The position numbers and the translations under genes were made by a program. Positions 6,867-15,442 of a DNA stretch of 64,000 nt are shown piece after piece; within the stretch, counting starts at the first letter, position 1; every line of letters starts with the position of its first letter. The notes beneath the pieces were generated by a model. The model did no database searches, had not been told where the DNA came from, and was given only the letters and a program-made list of their open reading frames with translations. Source of the DNA: Martinezella tropici (GTDB lineage Bacteria; Pseudomonadota; Alphaproteobacteria; Rhizobiales; Rhizobiaceae); assembly GCA_000799755.1 (NCBI GenBank), contig JUHI01000015.1, positions 102,793 through 166,792 of the forward strand, in the 5' to 3' direction.

Positions 6867-8048
6867 CTAGAGCGCCTCGAAGCACATGGCGACACCCATG
6901 CCGCCGCCGATGCAGAGCGTGGCGAGCCCCTTGCGGGCGCCGCGGCGCTTCATTTCAAACAGCAGCGTGTTCATGACGCGGGCGCCGGAAGCGCCGATCG
7001 GGTGGCCGATGGCGATCGCACCGCCGTTGACGTTGACGATCGACGTATCCCAGCCGAGATCCTTGTTGACGGCGCAAGCCTGCGCGGCAAAAGCCTCGTT
7101 GGCTTCGACGAGATCGAGGTCGTTGACTGACCAGCCGGCCCTTTCCAGAGCCTTGCGCGAGGCCGGGATCGGCCCGGTACCCATGATCTGCGGGTCGACG
7201 CCGGCCGTTGCCCAGGAGACGATGCGGGCGAGCGGCTGGATGCCGCGGCGCGAGGCCTCGGCCTCGGTCATCAGCACGGCGGCAGCAGCGCCGTCATTGA
7301 GGCCGGAAGCGTTGCCCGCGGTCACGGTGCCTTCCTTGTCGAAGGCCGGACGCAGCTTCGCCATCGCCTCCATCGTCGCGCCGTGGCGAATATATTCGTC
7401 GGCATCGACGATGATGTCGCCCTTGCGGGTCTGGATGGTGAAGGGAACGATTTCGTCCTGGAAGCGGCCGGCCTTCTGGGCTGCTTCCGCCTTGTTCTGC
7501 GAGGAAACGGCAAACTGGTCCTGCTCGTCGCGCGAAAGCTGCCACTGCCGCGCGATATTTTCCGCGGTGATGCCCATGTGATAGCCGTAGAAGGCGTCCG
7601 TCAGGCCGTCCTTGATCATGGTGTCGATCATCTTCATGTCGCCCATCTTGGTGCCGGAGCGAAGGTTCGCAGCATGCGGCGCCATCGACATGGATTCTTG
7701 GCCGCCGGCGACGATGATCTTCGCATCACCCGTGGCGATCTGCTGCAGGCCGAGTGCGACGGCGCGCAGGCCGGAACCGCAAAGCTGGTTCACGCCCCAT
7801 GCGGTCGCTTCCTGAGGAATACCGGCCTTCATCGCAGCCTGACGGGCGGGATTCTGCCCCTCACCGGCCTGAAGCACCTGGCCGAGGATCACTTCATCGA
7901 CTTCCTTGGCATCGACGCCGGCACGCTCCAGCACACCCTTGATCGCGGCAGCGCCGAGCTCATGCGCCGCAACGGTCGCGAAAGCGCCGTTGAACGAACC
8001 GACCGCAGTGCGGGCAGCGCTGGCGACAACGATGGATGAACTGCTCAT
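6867..8048 (-). CDS. phbA: Acetyl-CoA acetyltransferase (beta-ketothiolase)
   Basis: 393 residues. Condenses two acetyl-CoA to acetoacetyl-CoA, the first step of polyhydroxybutyrate synthesis. The nucleophile cysteine is in NQLCGSGLRA near residue 89, the histidine in GGAIAIGHPIGASG near 349, and the second cysteine in LATLCIGGGMG near 379. The start at 8048 (MSSSSIVVASAARTAVG) is chosen because GAGGAGG precedes it. The frame stays open 22 codons further upstream but that part is not conserved-looking. It is divergent from phaR across a 243-base region that should hold both promoters. Confidence 0.96.
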   Translation of the reverse strand: MSSSSIVVASAARTAVGSFNGAFATVAAHELGAAAIKGVLERAGVDAKEVDEVILGQVLQAGEGQNPARQAAMKAGIPQEATAWGVNQLCGSGLRAVALGLQQIATGDAKIIVAGGQESMSMAPHAANLRSGTKMGDMKMIDTMIKDGLTDAFYGYHMGITAENIARQWQLSRDEQDQFAVSSQNKAEAAQKAGRFQDEIVPFTIQTRKGDIIVDADEYIRHGATMEAMAKLRPAFDKEGTVTAGNASGLNDGAAAAVLMTEAEASRRGIQPLARIVSWATAGVDPQIMGTGPIPASRKALERAGWSVNDLDLVEANEAFAAQACAVNKDLGWDTSIVNVNGGAIAIGHPIGASGARVMNTLLFEMKRRGARKGLATLCIGGGMGVAMCFEAL

Positions 8049-8291
8049 GGAAGCCTCCTCACAGAATGAACATGTATATGAGGCGAAACTGTCAAAGCTT
8101 TGCGTCCGAGTCAAACAGCAAGAATTTTCGTCGCGCAGATTTCACGAAGCTGTCACCGCCCTCAAAAAAAATCCAATCAAAGGAAAGGGCTTGCCGCATC
8201 GCACAAAGCGATTGTCACCAAGCTTCTTTTGCGTCTACACTTGGCGGTGGAGGAGCATTCCATACAATCAGACGGGGCCAGGAGACTGATA

Positions 8292-8864
8292 ATGGCGAAG
8301 AATGAGGGCCAGATCGTAATCAAGAAATACGCCAATCGCCGCCTATACAATACCGGCACCAGCACCTACGTGACGCTGGATGACCTGGCGGAGATGGTCA
8401 AGAAGGGTGAGGAATTCACCGTCCAGGATGCCAAGAGCGGTGAAGACATTACGCATTCGGTCCTGACGCAGATCATTTTCGAACAGGAATCAAAGACCGG
8501 CAATACGCTGCTGCCGATTTCCTTCCTGCGGCAGCTGATCGGCTATTACGGCGATCAGATGCAGATGGTGGTGCCGAGCTTCCTCGAGCATTCCATGCGC
8601 GCCTTCACGGAGCAGCAGAGCCAGATGCGCGAGCAGATCAATCGCGCCTTCGGCGAGACGCCGCTCGGCAAGAACCTGCAGCTACCCATGCAGATGGTCG
8701 AGGAGCAGGTCCGCCGCAATACGGAAATGTTCCAGCAGGCCATGCAGATGTTCTCGCCCTTCATGCAGCCGCCCGCCAAGGAAAGCCGCAAGGCCGAAGC
8801 CAAAGATATCGACGAGCTGAAAGAACAGCTCCGCGCCATGCAAAACAAGCTGGATAGTTTGTGA
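8292..8864 (+). CDS. phaR: Polyhydroxyalkanoate synthesis regulator PhaR/AniA
   Basis: 190 residues. The N-terminal PHB/PHA accumulation DNA-binding domain is clear: IKKYANRRLYNTGTSTYVTL, then DLAEMVKKGEEF and the VLTQIIFEQE block (residues 8-70). The middle is Met/Gln-rich and helical (FTEQQSQMREQINRAFG, MFQQAMQMFSPFMQP), probably for granule or self-association. The short C-terminal coiled coil is DIDELKEQLRAMQNKLDSL. Family members bind both PHB granules and the promoters of phasin genes, and in Sinorhizobium AniA redirects carbon flow. AGGAG ahead of ATG 8292 fixes the start. It is divergent from phbA. Confidence 0.93.
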   Translation: MAKNEGQIVIKKYANRRLYNTGTSTYVTLDDLAEMVKKGEEFTVQDAKSGEDITHSVLTQIIFEQESKTGNTLLPISFLRQLIGYYGDQMQMVVPSFLEHSMRAFTEQQSQMREQINRAFGETPLGKNLQLPMQMVEEQVRRNTEMFQQAMQMFSPFMQPPAKESRKAEAKDIDELKEQLRAMQNKLDSL

Positions 8865-8907
8865 GATAGGGCAATTCGCCTGTGAACTCGCGGAGAGTTT
8901 TCACCTC

Positions 8908-8949
8908 CCTCTGTCACTGACGTGACATCTCCCCCCACAAGGGGGAGAT
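8908..8949 (+). repeat. Inverted intergenic repeat, arm A
   Basis: CCTCTGTCACTG...GACATCTCCCCCC-ACAA-GGGGGAGAT. It contains its own short hairpin and is an inverted copy of the sequence at 9045-9086. Together they fill the 344-base convergent gap between phaR and rpmF; no gene is seen there. Confidence 0.7.
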
Positions 8950-9044
8950 CGGCAACCGGCAGCGCCTCGCTGCCTCAACTCACCAGCCCATCTGCTGCAA
9001 CCTGCGTGTAAGTTCGCATTAGGACGAACGGCATACCCCCACCA

Positions 9045-9086
9045 ATCTCCCCCCTTGTGGGGGAGATGTCGCGACAGCGACAGAGG
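9045..9086 (-). repeat. Inverted intergenic repeat, arm B
   Basis: Reverse complement of arm A with a few differences (GCGACAGCGACAGAGG for the distal part). The 95-base spacer between the arms shows nothing recognisable. Confidence 0.7.
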
Positions 9087-9152
9087 GGGGTCTCAGCCTC
9101 GCGGCATACCGATGAGCCGCTTTGCACACCCAGCACACCCCGATCAAAACAG

Positions 9153-9180
9153 AAAAAGGCCGGCGATCCGCCAGCCTTTT
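9153..9180 (-). terminator. rpmF terminator
   Basis: AAAAAGGCCGGCG and CGCCAGCCTTTT pair with one mismatch around ATC. It lies 29 bases downstream of the rpmF stop, with T-runs on both strands. Confidence 0.7.
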
Positions 9181-9208
9181 CATTCATGCCATCAAGGCAG
9201 CGCTTGGA

Positions 9209-9394
9209 TTATGCGCTTTCCTTCGGCGTCAGAACCTGACGGCCGCGATACATGCCGGTCTTCAGGTCGATGTGGTGCGGACGACGCAGTTCGCCGGAGT
9301 TCTTGTCTTCTACGTAGGTCGAAGCCTTCAGGGCGTCAGCAGAGCGGCGCATACCGCGCTTGGACGGGCTCGTTTTTCTCTTCGGTACAGCCAT
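9209..9394 (-). CDS. rpmF: 50S ribosomal protein L32
   Basis: 61 residues. MAVPKRKTSPSKRGMRRSAD is the canonical L32 N-terminus, followed by the alphaproteobacterial form of the C-terminus, ELRRPHHIDLKTGMYRGRQV. The alphaproteobacterial type lacks the Cys zinc ribbon of other bacteria. The frame is open 78 codons upstream, but homology begins at ATG 9394. It stands alone between a strong terminator and the GST gene. Confidence 0.97.
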   Translation of the reverse strand: MAVPKRKTSPSKRGMRRSADALKASTYVEDKNSGELRRPHHIDLKTGMYRGRQVLTPKESA

Positions 9395-9573
9395 TCTCGT
9401 TACTCCATGTACGGACGAAACATATCCACGGCCAGCAAGGCGGCCGAAACAGACATGCATCAATTTCGGAAATTGGGGCGGCTTATACATGGCTTGCCGG
9501 GCTTTGACCAGTCCCTTATAGCATTTTTTGCCCACCATGGCAGATTCCCGAATGTTGGCTGCCGAATCGCCGA

Positions 9574-10221
9574 TCAGGCTTCGTCCTCGGGCACCGTCCA
9601 GGTTTCCTTCAATGCCGCCTCCTCCCATTTTCGCCAGGCCGGCAGCGCCTTCATCACGGCCATATAGTCGCGCGTGTCAGCCGCAACCGCTATGTCGTAG
9701 CGTTCCAAACGGCTGACCACGGGCGCAAACATCGCATCGGCGCCGGAAAATGCACCGAACAGGAACGGACCGCCGGAGAGGGAGCGCGCCTCGCGCCAGA
9801 TGGTCTCGATACGCGCCACATCCTCCATGACCCCCTCAGGCAAATCCAGGCGGCTGACCGGGCGGCGCATGTTCATCGGGCAGGCATTGCGAAGCGCGCG
9901 GAAGCCGGAAAGCATCTCCATGCTGTAGGAGCGTGCCAGCGACCGCGCCCGACGATCCCTGGGAAGCAGCCCGGCATCCGGGAAAAGCTCGGCCGCATAT
10001 TCGATGATGGCGAGCGATTCCCACACTTTGAAGCCATCATGGACGAGCATCGGTACCTTGCCCGTCGGCGAGACCTCGCGAATGGCGGGATTGCCTGCCG
10101 GGAAATCGAAGGGGATCAAAACCTCCTCGAACGGAACGCCGCAAGCCTCCAGCGCAATCCACGGCCGGAAAGACCAGGAGGAATAGTTCTTGTTGCCGAT
10201 GTAGAGGGTGAGCTTGTCCAT
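9574..10221 (-). CDS. Glutathione S-transferase family protein
   Basis: 215 residues. The N-terminal thioredoxin-like domain begins LTLYIGNKNYSSWSFRPWIAL and contains the cis-proline glutathione site GKVPMLVHDGFKVWESLAI (about residues 51-70). An all-helical C-terminal domain follows. The SSWS segment offers the catalytic serine typical of bacterial zeta/theta-like or YfcF/YfcG-like enzymes. A soluble enzyme of detoxification or thiol chemistry; the substrate cannot be read from the sequence. It lies 24 bases downstream of the 2H phosphoesterase-like gene on the same strand, so probably co-transcribed with it. Confidence 0.88.
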   Translation of the reverse strand: MDKLTLYIGNKNYSSWSFRPWIALEACGVPFEEVLIPFDFPAGNPAIREVSPTGKVPMLVHDGFKVWESLAIIEYAAELFPDAGLLPRDRRARSLARSYSMEMLSGFRALRNACPMNMRRPVSRLDLPEGVMEDVARIETIWREARSLSGGPFLFGAFSGADAMFAPVVSRLERYDIAVAADTRDYMAVMKALPAWRKWEEAALKETWTVPEDEA

Positions 10222-10245
10222 GACAGCATGTTTCCTTTCTTAGCC

Positions 10246-10962
10246 TCAGTCGTCGAAGACGAGGAGTTCTTTAAAATAGTTCATATCCTCGAACGAGCAG
10301 AAGGCCGGCGGTCGGAGCTCGAGAAGGGGCACCTCGGCGCGAAGTGCTGCCGCCACCTCGTCCAGCATAGCTTGCCAGCGCGGCAAAGCCTCATCGGCCA
10401 GCCGCTCGATGGCATAGGCGAAGGTGATATGGAAAGGATAGGTCTCGTGATCGGGATGGCGATAACCGAGAAGATCGGCAAGGGCGTTTCGCCACGCGGC
10501 CATCGCCTTGCGATCAGCCTCGGTCGCCCCATCAACCAGCAGGCCGCTCGGCCTTGCCTTCGTTACCACCACCTTGAAGGGATCGCGCGCGGAGAAGGCC
10601 TTCTGCCGCTCGCCCATGATCTCGGTCATCTCGGCGATCGGCGTGTCGAGCGCAAGGTCTACGGGCCAATAGGGGTGTTCGCGGCGATACTCGATGATCC
10701 CCTGAAACAACGTCATATGCAGGCTGGAGATCGGGGTGAAGGCAAACTGGCTTGCCTCCGGCATGTCGAGATATCTTTGCCGCGCCGCAACGATCGCCTG
10801 CTCGGTCTGCGACCCCTCCGTCAGATGGCAGACGACGGTATTGCCGGGCTCGTATTGGAAGATGCCGGCGCGATCGTAGCGCGTGCCGAGATGGCGCGGC
10901 GGCTCCGGATGCAGGCTTTTGGCATATTTGAGCAGGTCCGGGGAGAAGACGGAGAAATCCAT
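10246..10962 (-). CDS. DUF1868 / 2H phosphoesterase-like protein
   Basis: About 238 residues. Two H-x-T motifs, SLHMTLF near residue 95 and PFHITFAY near 185, are the hallmark of the 2H phosphoesterase fold (LigT / cyclic phosphodiesterase superfamily). The N-terminal part YDRAGIFQYEPGNTVVCHL matches what I know of DUF1868. Likely activity is hydrolysis of a cyclic nucleotide or 2',3'-cyclic phosphate; the true substrate is unknown. An alternative ATG lies at 10989 with GGGCGG directly before it. It lies upstream of the GST gene on the same strand. Confidence 0.75.
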   Translation of the reverse strand: MDFSVFSPDLLKYAKSLHPEPPRHLGTRYDRAGIFQYEPGNTVVCHLTEGSQTEQAIVAARQRYLDMPEASQFAFTPISSLHMTLFQGIIEYRREHPYWPVDLALDTPIAEMTEIMGERQKAFSARDPFKVVVTKARPSGLLVDGATEADRKAMAAWRNALADLLGYRHPDHETYPFHITFAYAIERLADEALPRWQAMLDEVAAALRAEVPLLELRPPAFCSFEDMNYFKELLVFDD

Positions 10963-11054
10963 GGGCAAATCCGATCGTTGGCAGACCATCCGCCCTTACG
11001 TCATGGCCAAGAATGCCAGATGACACCTAGCCGATCGAACGACAAGTTCTGATC

Positions 11055-11879
11055 TCAGTCATAAAGGCATTTGATGTATGGGTCGGCATTGCGCGCGCGG
11101 CGCTGGATCAGCGAGGCGAGCTGGCTGAGGCCCCGCCCCGGCTTACTTGCTACTCGGTCGATCGGGTTCGGGAGCGAGACGGCAAGAAGGGCGGCCTGAC
11201 GCGCCGTCAGCTTGGAGGCCGGCACCTTGAAATGATAGCGCGACGCCGCCTCGATCCCGTAGATACCCGGGCCCCATTCGGCAATATTGAGGTAGATTTC
11301 CATCATCCGGCGTTTCGACCAGACGGTCGAGGCGGTGACCGCCAACGGCAACTCCAGCGTCTTGCGCACGAAGGAACGGCCGTTCCACAGGAACAGGTTC
11401 TTCACCGTCTGCATCGGGATCGTGCTGCCGCCGCGCGTGGATTTGCCGCTCAGCGTCTCCTCGACGAGGACCCGCATCTCGCCCCAGTCGACGCCGCCGT
11501 GAAAACAGAACTGCCCATCCTCCGAAACCATGACGGATTTCACCAGCACCGGCGCGATCTTATCCAGCGGCACCCAGCGGCGGTCGTATCCCTGAAAGGT
11601 AACGGCATCGCCGATCATCAGGGTCGAAACGGGGTGGATGAACGGCAGCAGGTAGGCGACGATGAGGAGATAGGGCAGCAGCAAGACGCCGATCAGGATA
11701 AGGACGATGCGCTGCCAAAGCGGCCTTGCCCCGAAGCGCGCGAACAGGGAGGCCCGTTGCGGCACTTCGGCTTCCTCCTCCTGATCGGTCGATATGTCCA
11801 ATTGCCTGAGGTCCACGATGGCTCCATCCCGGAAGACTTTCGCTGCCGCCGGGAACCGCGCTGATGTTGCACTCGTCAT
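11055..11879 (-). CDS. mtgA: Monofunctional peptidoglycan glycosyltransferase
   Basis: About 274 residues from ATG 11879. A cytoplasmic N-terminus (about 50 residues) is followed by one membrane helix (IVLILIGVLLLPYLLIVAYL) and a GT51 domain. Catalytic and binding motifs are EDGQFCFHGGVDW, GGSTIPMQTVKNLFLW and EIYLNIAEWGPGIYGIEAAS. It polymerises lipid II into glycan strands at the outer face of the inner membrane and has no transpeptidase domain. The frame is open to 12068, but that would overlap the divergent ispA start, so a downstream ATG is preferred. The start is not certain; no strong ribosome site is visible. Confidence 0.92.
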   Translation of the reverse strand: MTSATSARFPAAAKVFRDGAIVDLRQLDISTDQEEEAEVPQRASLFARFGARPLWQRIVLILIGVLLLPYLLIVAYLLPFIHPVSTLMIGDAVTFQGYDRRWVPLDKIAPVLVKSVMVSEDGQFCFHGGVDWGEMRVLVEETLSGKSTRGGSTIPMQTVKNLFLWNGRSFVRKTLELPLAVTASTVWSKRRMMEIYLNIAEWGPGIYGIEAASRYHFKVPASKLTARQAALLAVSLPNPIDRVASKPGRGLSQLASLIQRRARNADPYIKCLYD

Positions 11880-11979
11880 ACCGTCTACATCGGGTGATGA
11901 CCAGAGTGCGACGCAATTCCCCATGCGGCTGTTGACAATTGTCGTTGCCAGCAACCGCCTCTCATGCCAAACAGCCGCC

Positions 11980-12894
11980 ATGGACAGCACCCACTCCTCA
12001 TTCGAACAGCGCCTCCGGGACAATGCCGGCAAGATCGAGGCTCTGTTGAACCGGCTTCTGGCCGACATCAGCCTCGATGACGAGATCGCGCGCCCTGTCC
12101 GGCTTTTGAGCGCAATGCGTCACGGCGTCCTGAATGGCGGCAAGCGGCTGCGGCCCTTCCTCGTCACGGAATCGGCAGCCCTTCTCGGCGGCAATGCCGA
12201 TGCGGCCCTCAGGATCGGCGCCGCGCTCGAATGCGTGCATTGCTATTCCCTCGTTCATGACGATCTGCCCGCCATGGACGACGACGACCTTCGCCGGGGA
12301 CAGCCGACGGTACACATCGCCTTCGACTACGCCACGGCGATTCTCGCGGGCGACAGTCTGCTGACCTATGCCTTCGACATCATCGCGGCCCCTGAAACGG
12401 ACCTGCCGGCGGATCGGAAAATGGCGCTCGTGCTGGCGCTGTCGCGCGCAGCCGGCATCGGCGGCATGGCCGGCGGCCAGGCCCTCGATCTCGCCGCCGA
12501 GAAAGAGACGCCGGACGAAAACGGCATCACGACGCTGCAGGCGATGAAGACGGGCGCGCTGATCCGCTTCGCCTGCGAGGCCGGAGCGATCATTTCAGGC
12601 GCCTCGGCCGAAGACCGCAAGCGGCTTCGGACATTCGGCGAAAAGATCGGCCTCGCCTTCCAGCTCGCCGACGATCTTCTCGACCTGACCGCCGACGCCG
12701 CCACCATGGGCAAGGCAACCGGCAAGGATGCCGCCCGGGGCAAGGGCACGCTGGTCGCCCTGCACGGGCAGGAATGGGCGGAAACAACGCTCGCAGGGCT
12801 GGTGCGCGAAGCCGCCGGCCTGCTGGCGGGCTATGGCGAAAAGGCTGGCGTCCTGACGGAAACCGCCCGTTTCGTCGCAAACCGCAAGAGCTGA
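11980..12894 (+). CDS. ispA: Farnesyl diphosphate synthase (geranyltranstransferase)
   Basis: 304 residues. Condenses IPP with DMAPP and GPP to farnesyl diphosphate. The first aspartate-rich motif is DDLPAMDDDDLRRG (about residue 92) and the second is LADDLLD (about 225), with the GKATGKD segment after it. NGGKRLRP and the QALDL segment are also typical. Start at ATG 11980 (MDSTHSSFEQRLRDN), 101 bases from the divergent mtgA start. Together with ispG at 14.1-15.3 kb it gives two isoprenoid genes in the same neighbourhood, though on opposite strands. Confidence 0.94.
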   Translation: MDSTHSSFEQRLRDNAGKIEALLNRLLADISLDDEIARPVRLLSAMRHGVLNGGKRLRPFLVTESAALLGGNADAALRIGAALECVHCYSLVHDDLPAMDDDDLRRGQPTVHIAFDYATAILAGDSLLTYAFDIIAAPETDLPADRKMALVLALSRAAGIGGMAGGQALDLAAEKETPDENGITTLQAMKTGALIRFACEAGAIISGASAEDRKRLRTFGEKIGLAFQLADDLLDLTADAATMGKATGKDAARGKGTLVALHGQEWAETTLAGLVREAAGLLAGYGEKAGVLTETARFVANRKS

Positions 12895-13156
12895 TCCCGA
12901 CTGCCTCGGCACAACGAAGAATCGCCTGACGGTTGTTGCGCATGAGCCGTATGCAAGGCGGACCTTTCAGTTGGAATAGCGCGTACCTCGTCTGCCATTC
13001 GGCTACCGCACCCATTCAGCAATGGAATGTCACCATCACAAGAATCCATAATGTGGCCGGGTGATTTCCGGCGCGTTTTATGACAGATTGCCATTCCGAA
13101 TTGGCCAGTAGACGCGGAATTCTTCGCGCCGGCCAACGCCCCCGGGAAATCTTTCC

Positions 13157-13798
13157 ATGCACGAAGCGCTTGCCTACCTGCCGCAGATCCTGCCGGCCTA
13201 CATTGCCTATATCATTGCCGTCGTCAGTCCCGGTCCGGCCATCATGGCCATCATCGGCACGTCGATGACCCATGGCCGCAAGGCCGGCATGAGCATCTCG
13301 CTCGGCATTTTCGGGGGATCGCTCACCTGGGCGATTGCCGCAGCGGCAGGTCTTGCGACGTTGCTTCAGACCTATGCGATGGCGCTGGAGATCCTGAAGA
13401 TCTTCGGCGGCCTCTATCTGCTCTATCTCGCCTATAAGGCGTTTCGTGCCGTCCGCGCCAGCGGCGATCTGCCGACGGCCACGACGGAGCAGAAGACGCC
13501 AAGCTTCAAGTCGCTGGTTCTGCGCGGCTACGGCATCCACGTCACCAACCCGAAGGCGATCTTCGCCTGGCTCGCCATCATCGCGCTCGGCATGCCGCAA
13601 GGCGCGCCGGCTTCCGTGGCGGTGCTGATTGTCACCGTCTGCTGCGCGACCGGCTTCGTAGTATTCATGGGTTATGCGATCCTGTTTTCGACATCGCATG
13701 CACTGAAGGTATATCGCAATGCGCGCCGCTGGATCGAAGGCGCCATGGCCGGCTTCTATTGCTTCGCCGGCATCAAGCTGCTGACGAGCAATATGTGA
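13157..13798 (+). CDS. LysE/RhtB-family amino acid exporter
   Basis: 213 residues, the standard size. Six hydrophobic helices. The N-terminal signature VVSPGPAIMAIIGTSMTHGRKAG matches LysE/RhtB translocators, and the mid-loop LRGYGIHVTNPKAIFAWLAII is the conserved NPK segment. It probably exports an amino acid or homoserine-type metabolite across the inner membrane. The regulator is not in the window. A long perfect hairpin follows at 13952-14024. Confidence 0.88.
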   Translation: MHEALAYLPQILPAYIAYIIAVVSPGPAIMAIIGTSMTHGRKAGMSISLGIFGGSLTWAIAAAAGLATLLQTYAMALEILKIFGGLYLLYLAYKAFRAVRASGDLPTATTEQKTPSFKSLVLRGYGIHVTNPKAIFAWLAIIALGMPQGAPASVAVLIVTVCCATGFVVFMGYAILFSTSHALKVYRNARRWIEGAMAGFYCFAGIKLLTSNM

Positions 13799-13951
13799 TT
13801 CGGACCAATTAATTTAGGAAAAGCTCAAAGCGGTTTTCCACGCGGAATTGCATCAACGCAAATTGGTAGAGCGGCTAGGCCAATCGCATATGGATAGGTG
13901 AGCCCCTCAACCGTCCTCTCGCAGTCCGCTTCGCTTGACTGTTCGAGTCCA

Positions 13952-14024
13952 CCCTCTCCCCGTTTTGACGGGGCGAAGGGGCTTGGCGAGATCACTCCCT
14001 CGCCCCGTCAAAACGGGGAGAGGG
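13952..14024. terminator. 28-bp inverted repeat / bidirectional terminator
   Basis: CCCTCTCCCCGTTTTGACGG... (13952-13980) and its reverse complement (13997-14024) match over 28 bases with one extra A. It lies between the convergent lysE-type gene and ispG. Fragments of the same family recur near 30.55 and 30.77 kb, so it is also a dispersed rhizobial repeat. Confidence 0.7.
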
Positions 14025-14061
14025 CTGGGGTGAGGGGCATTTATTCACATGCAATAGCCGA

Positions 14062-15315
14062 TCACTCCGCCGCAACGTTCTTCTGGCCGAACCGCTTTTC
14101 GATATAGTCGGTCACCAGGGCCTCGAAATCGGAAGCGATGTTCGGGCCGCGCAGCGTCATCGCCTTCTGGCCATCGATGAAGACCGGGGCAGCCGGCGTC
14201 TCGCCTGTGCCGGGCAGCGAAATGCCGATATCGGCATGCTTGCTTTCGCCCGGACCGTTGACGATGCAGCCCATGACGGCAACGTTCAGCGCCTCGACGC
14301 CCGGATATTTCTCACGCCAGACCGGCATGTTCTTGCGGATGTCGTTCTGGATGTTCTGCGCCAGTTCCTGAAACACCGTCGAAGTCGTGCGGCCGCAGCC
14401 GGGACAAGCCGCAACAACGGGGATGAACTGGCGGAAGCCCATGACCTGCAGCAGCTCCTGCGCCACCTGCACTTCGCGGGTGCGGTCGCCATTCGGCTCC
14501 GGCGTCAGGGAAACGCGGATGGTGTCGCCGATGCCGTGCTGCAGCACATAGCCCATGGCGGCGGACGAGGCGACGATGCCCTTGGAGCCCATGCCGGCCT
14601 CGGTGAGGCCGAGATGCAGCGCATGGTCGGAGCGCTCCGACAGCATGGAATAGACCGCGATCAAGTCCTGCACCTGGCTGACCTTGGCCGACAGGATGAT
14701 GCGATTGCGCGGCAGGCCGATTTCCTCGGCAAGATCGGCGGAGATCAGCGCCGACTGTACGATCGTCTCGCGCGTCACCTGCCGGGCCGACAGCGGCGAG
14801 CCTTCGGCGGCGTTCTTGTCCATCAGCGCGGTCAGGAGGTCCTGATCGAGCGAACCCCAGTTGACGCCGATGCGCACCGGCTTGTCATAGCGGATCGCCA
14901 TCTCGATGATTTCGGCGAACTGCTTGTCCTTCTTGTCCTTGAAGCCGACATTGCCGGGATTGATGCGGTATTTCGCCAGCGCCTCGGCACAGGCCGGGTG
15001 ATCGGCAAGCAGCTTGTGGCCGATGTAATGGAAATCGCCGATCAGCGGCACGTCCATGCCGAGCCGCAGCAGCCGTTCGCGGATCTTCGGCACGGCGGCG
15101 GCGCTCTCATCGCGATCGACGGTGATGCGCACGAGCTCCGAGCCCGCTTTATAGAGTGCGGCAACCTGGGCGACGGTCGAATCGATATCGGCCGTGTCGG
15201 TATTGGTCATGGACTGCACGACGACAGGCGCCCCGCCGCCGACGATCACGCCGCCGACATCGACAGCAACAGAGGAACGGCGCGGTTTCGGATCGAAATC
15301 GGTGGCGGACGACAT
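14062..15315 (-). CDS. ispG: 4-hydroxy-3-methylbut-2-enyl diphosphate synthase (HMBPP synthase)
   Basis: 417 residues. Converts MEcPP to HMBPP in the non-mevalonate isoprenoid pathway and carries a 4Fe-4S cluster. Substrate-barrel motifs VVVQSMTNTDTADI and PLIGDFHYIGHKL are present. The cluster cysteines lie in CPGCGRTTS and MGCIVNGPGES. Start at ATG 15315 after GAGAG, although the frame stays open to 15363. It is slightly longer than the E. coli enzyme, as usual for Rhizobiales. Confidence 0.96.
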   Translation of the reverse strand: MSSATDFDPKPRRSSVAVDVGGVIVGGGAPVVVQSMTNTDTADIDSTVAQVAALYKAGSELVRITVDRDESAAAVPKIRERLLRLGMDVPLIGDFHYIGHKLLADHPACAEALAKYRINPGNVGFKDKKDKQFAEIIEMAIRYDKPVRIGVNWGSLDQDLLTALMDKNAAEGSPLSARQVTRETIVQSALISADLAEEIGLPRNRIILSAKVSQVQDLIAVYSMLSERSDHALHLGLTEAGMGSKGIVASSAAMGYVLQHGIGDTIRVSLTPEPNGDRTREVQVAQELLQVMGFRQFIPVVAACPGCGRTTSTVFQELAQNIQNDIRKNMPVWREKYPGVEALNVAVMGCIVNGPGESKHADIGISLPGTGETPAAPVFIDGQKAMTLRGPNIASDFEALVTDYIEKRFGQKNVAAE

Positions 15316-15442
15316 GGAAAGCTCTCGCAGGCCTCGAAAAGGGGTGTCTTTCAGGTGGATCACGAAACGGTCGTTGTCAACCGCTGCCGCAATCTCTTTT
15401 GATCGGACGGGATCTAGCCGTTACCGGGCAAAAGCGACGAAA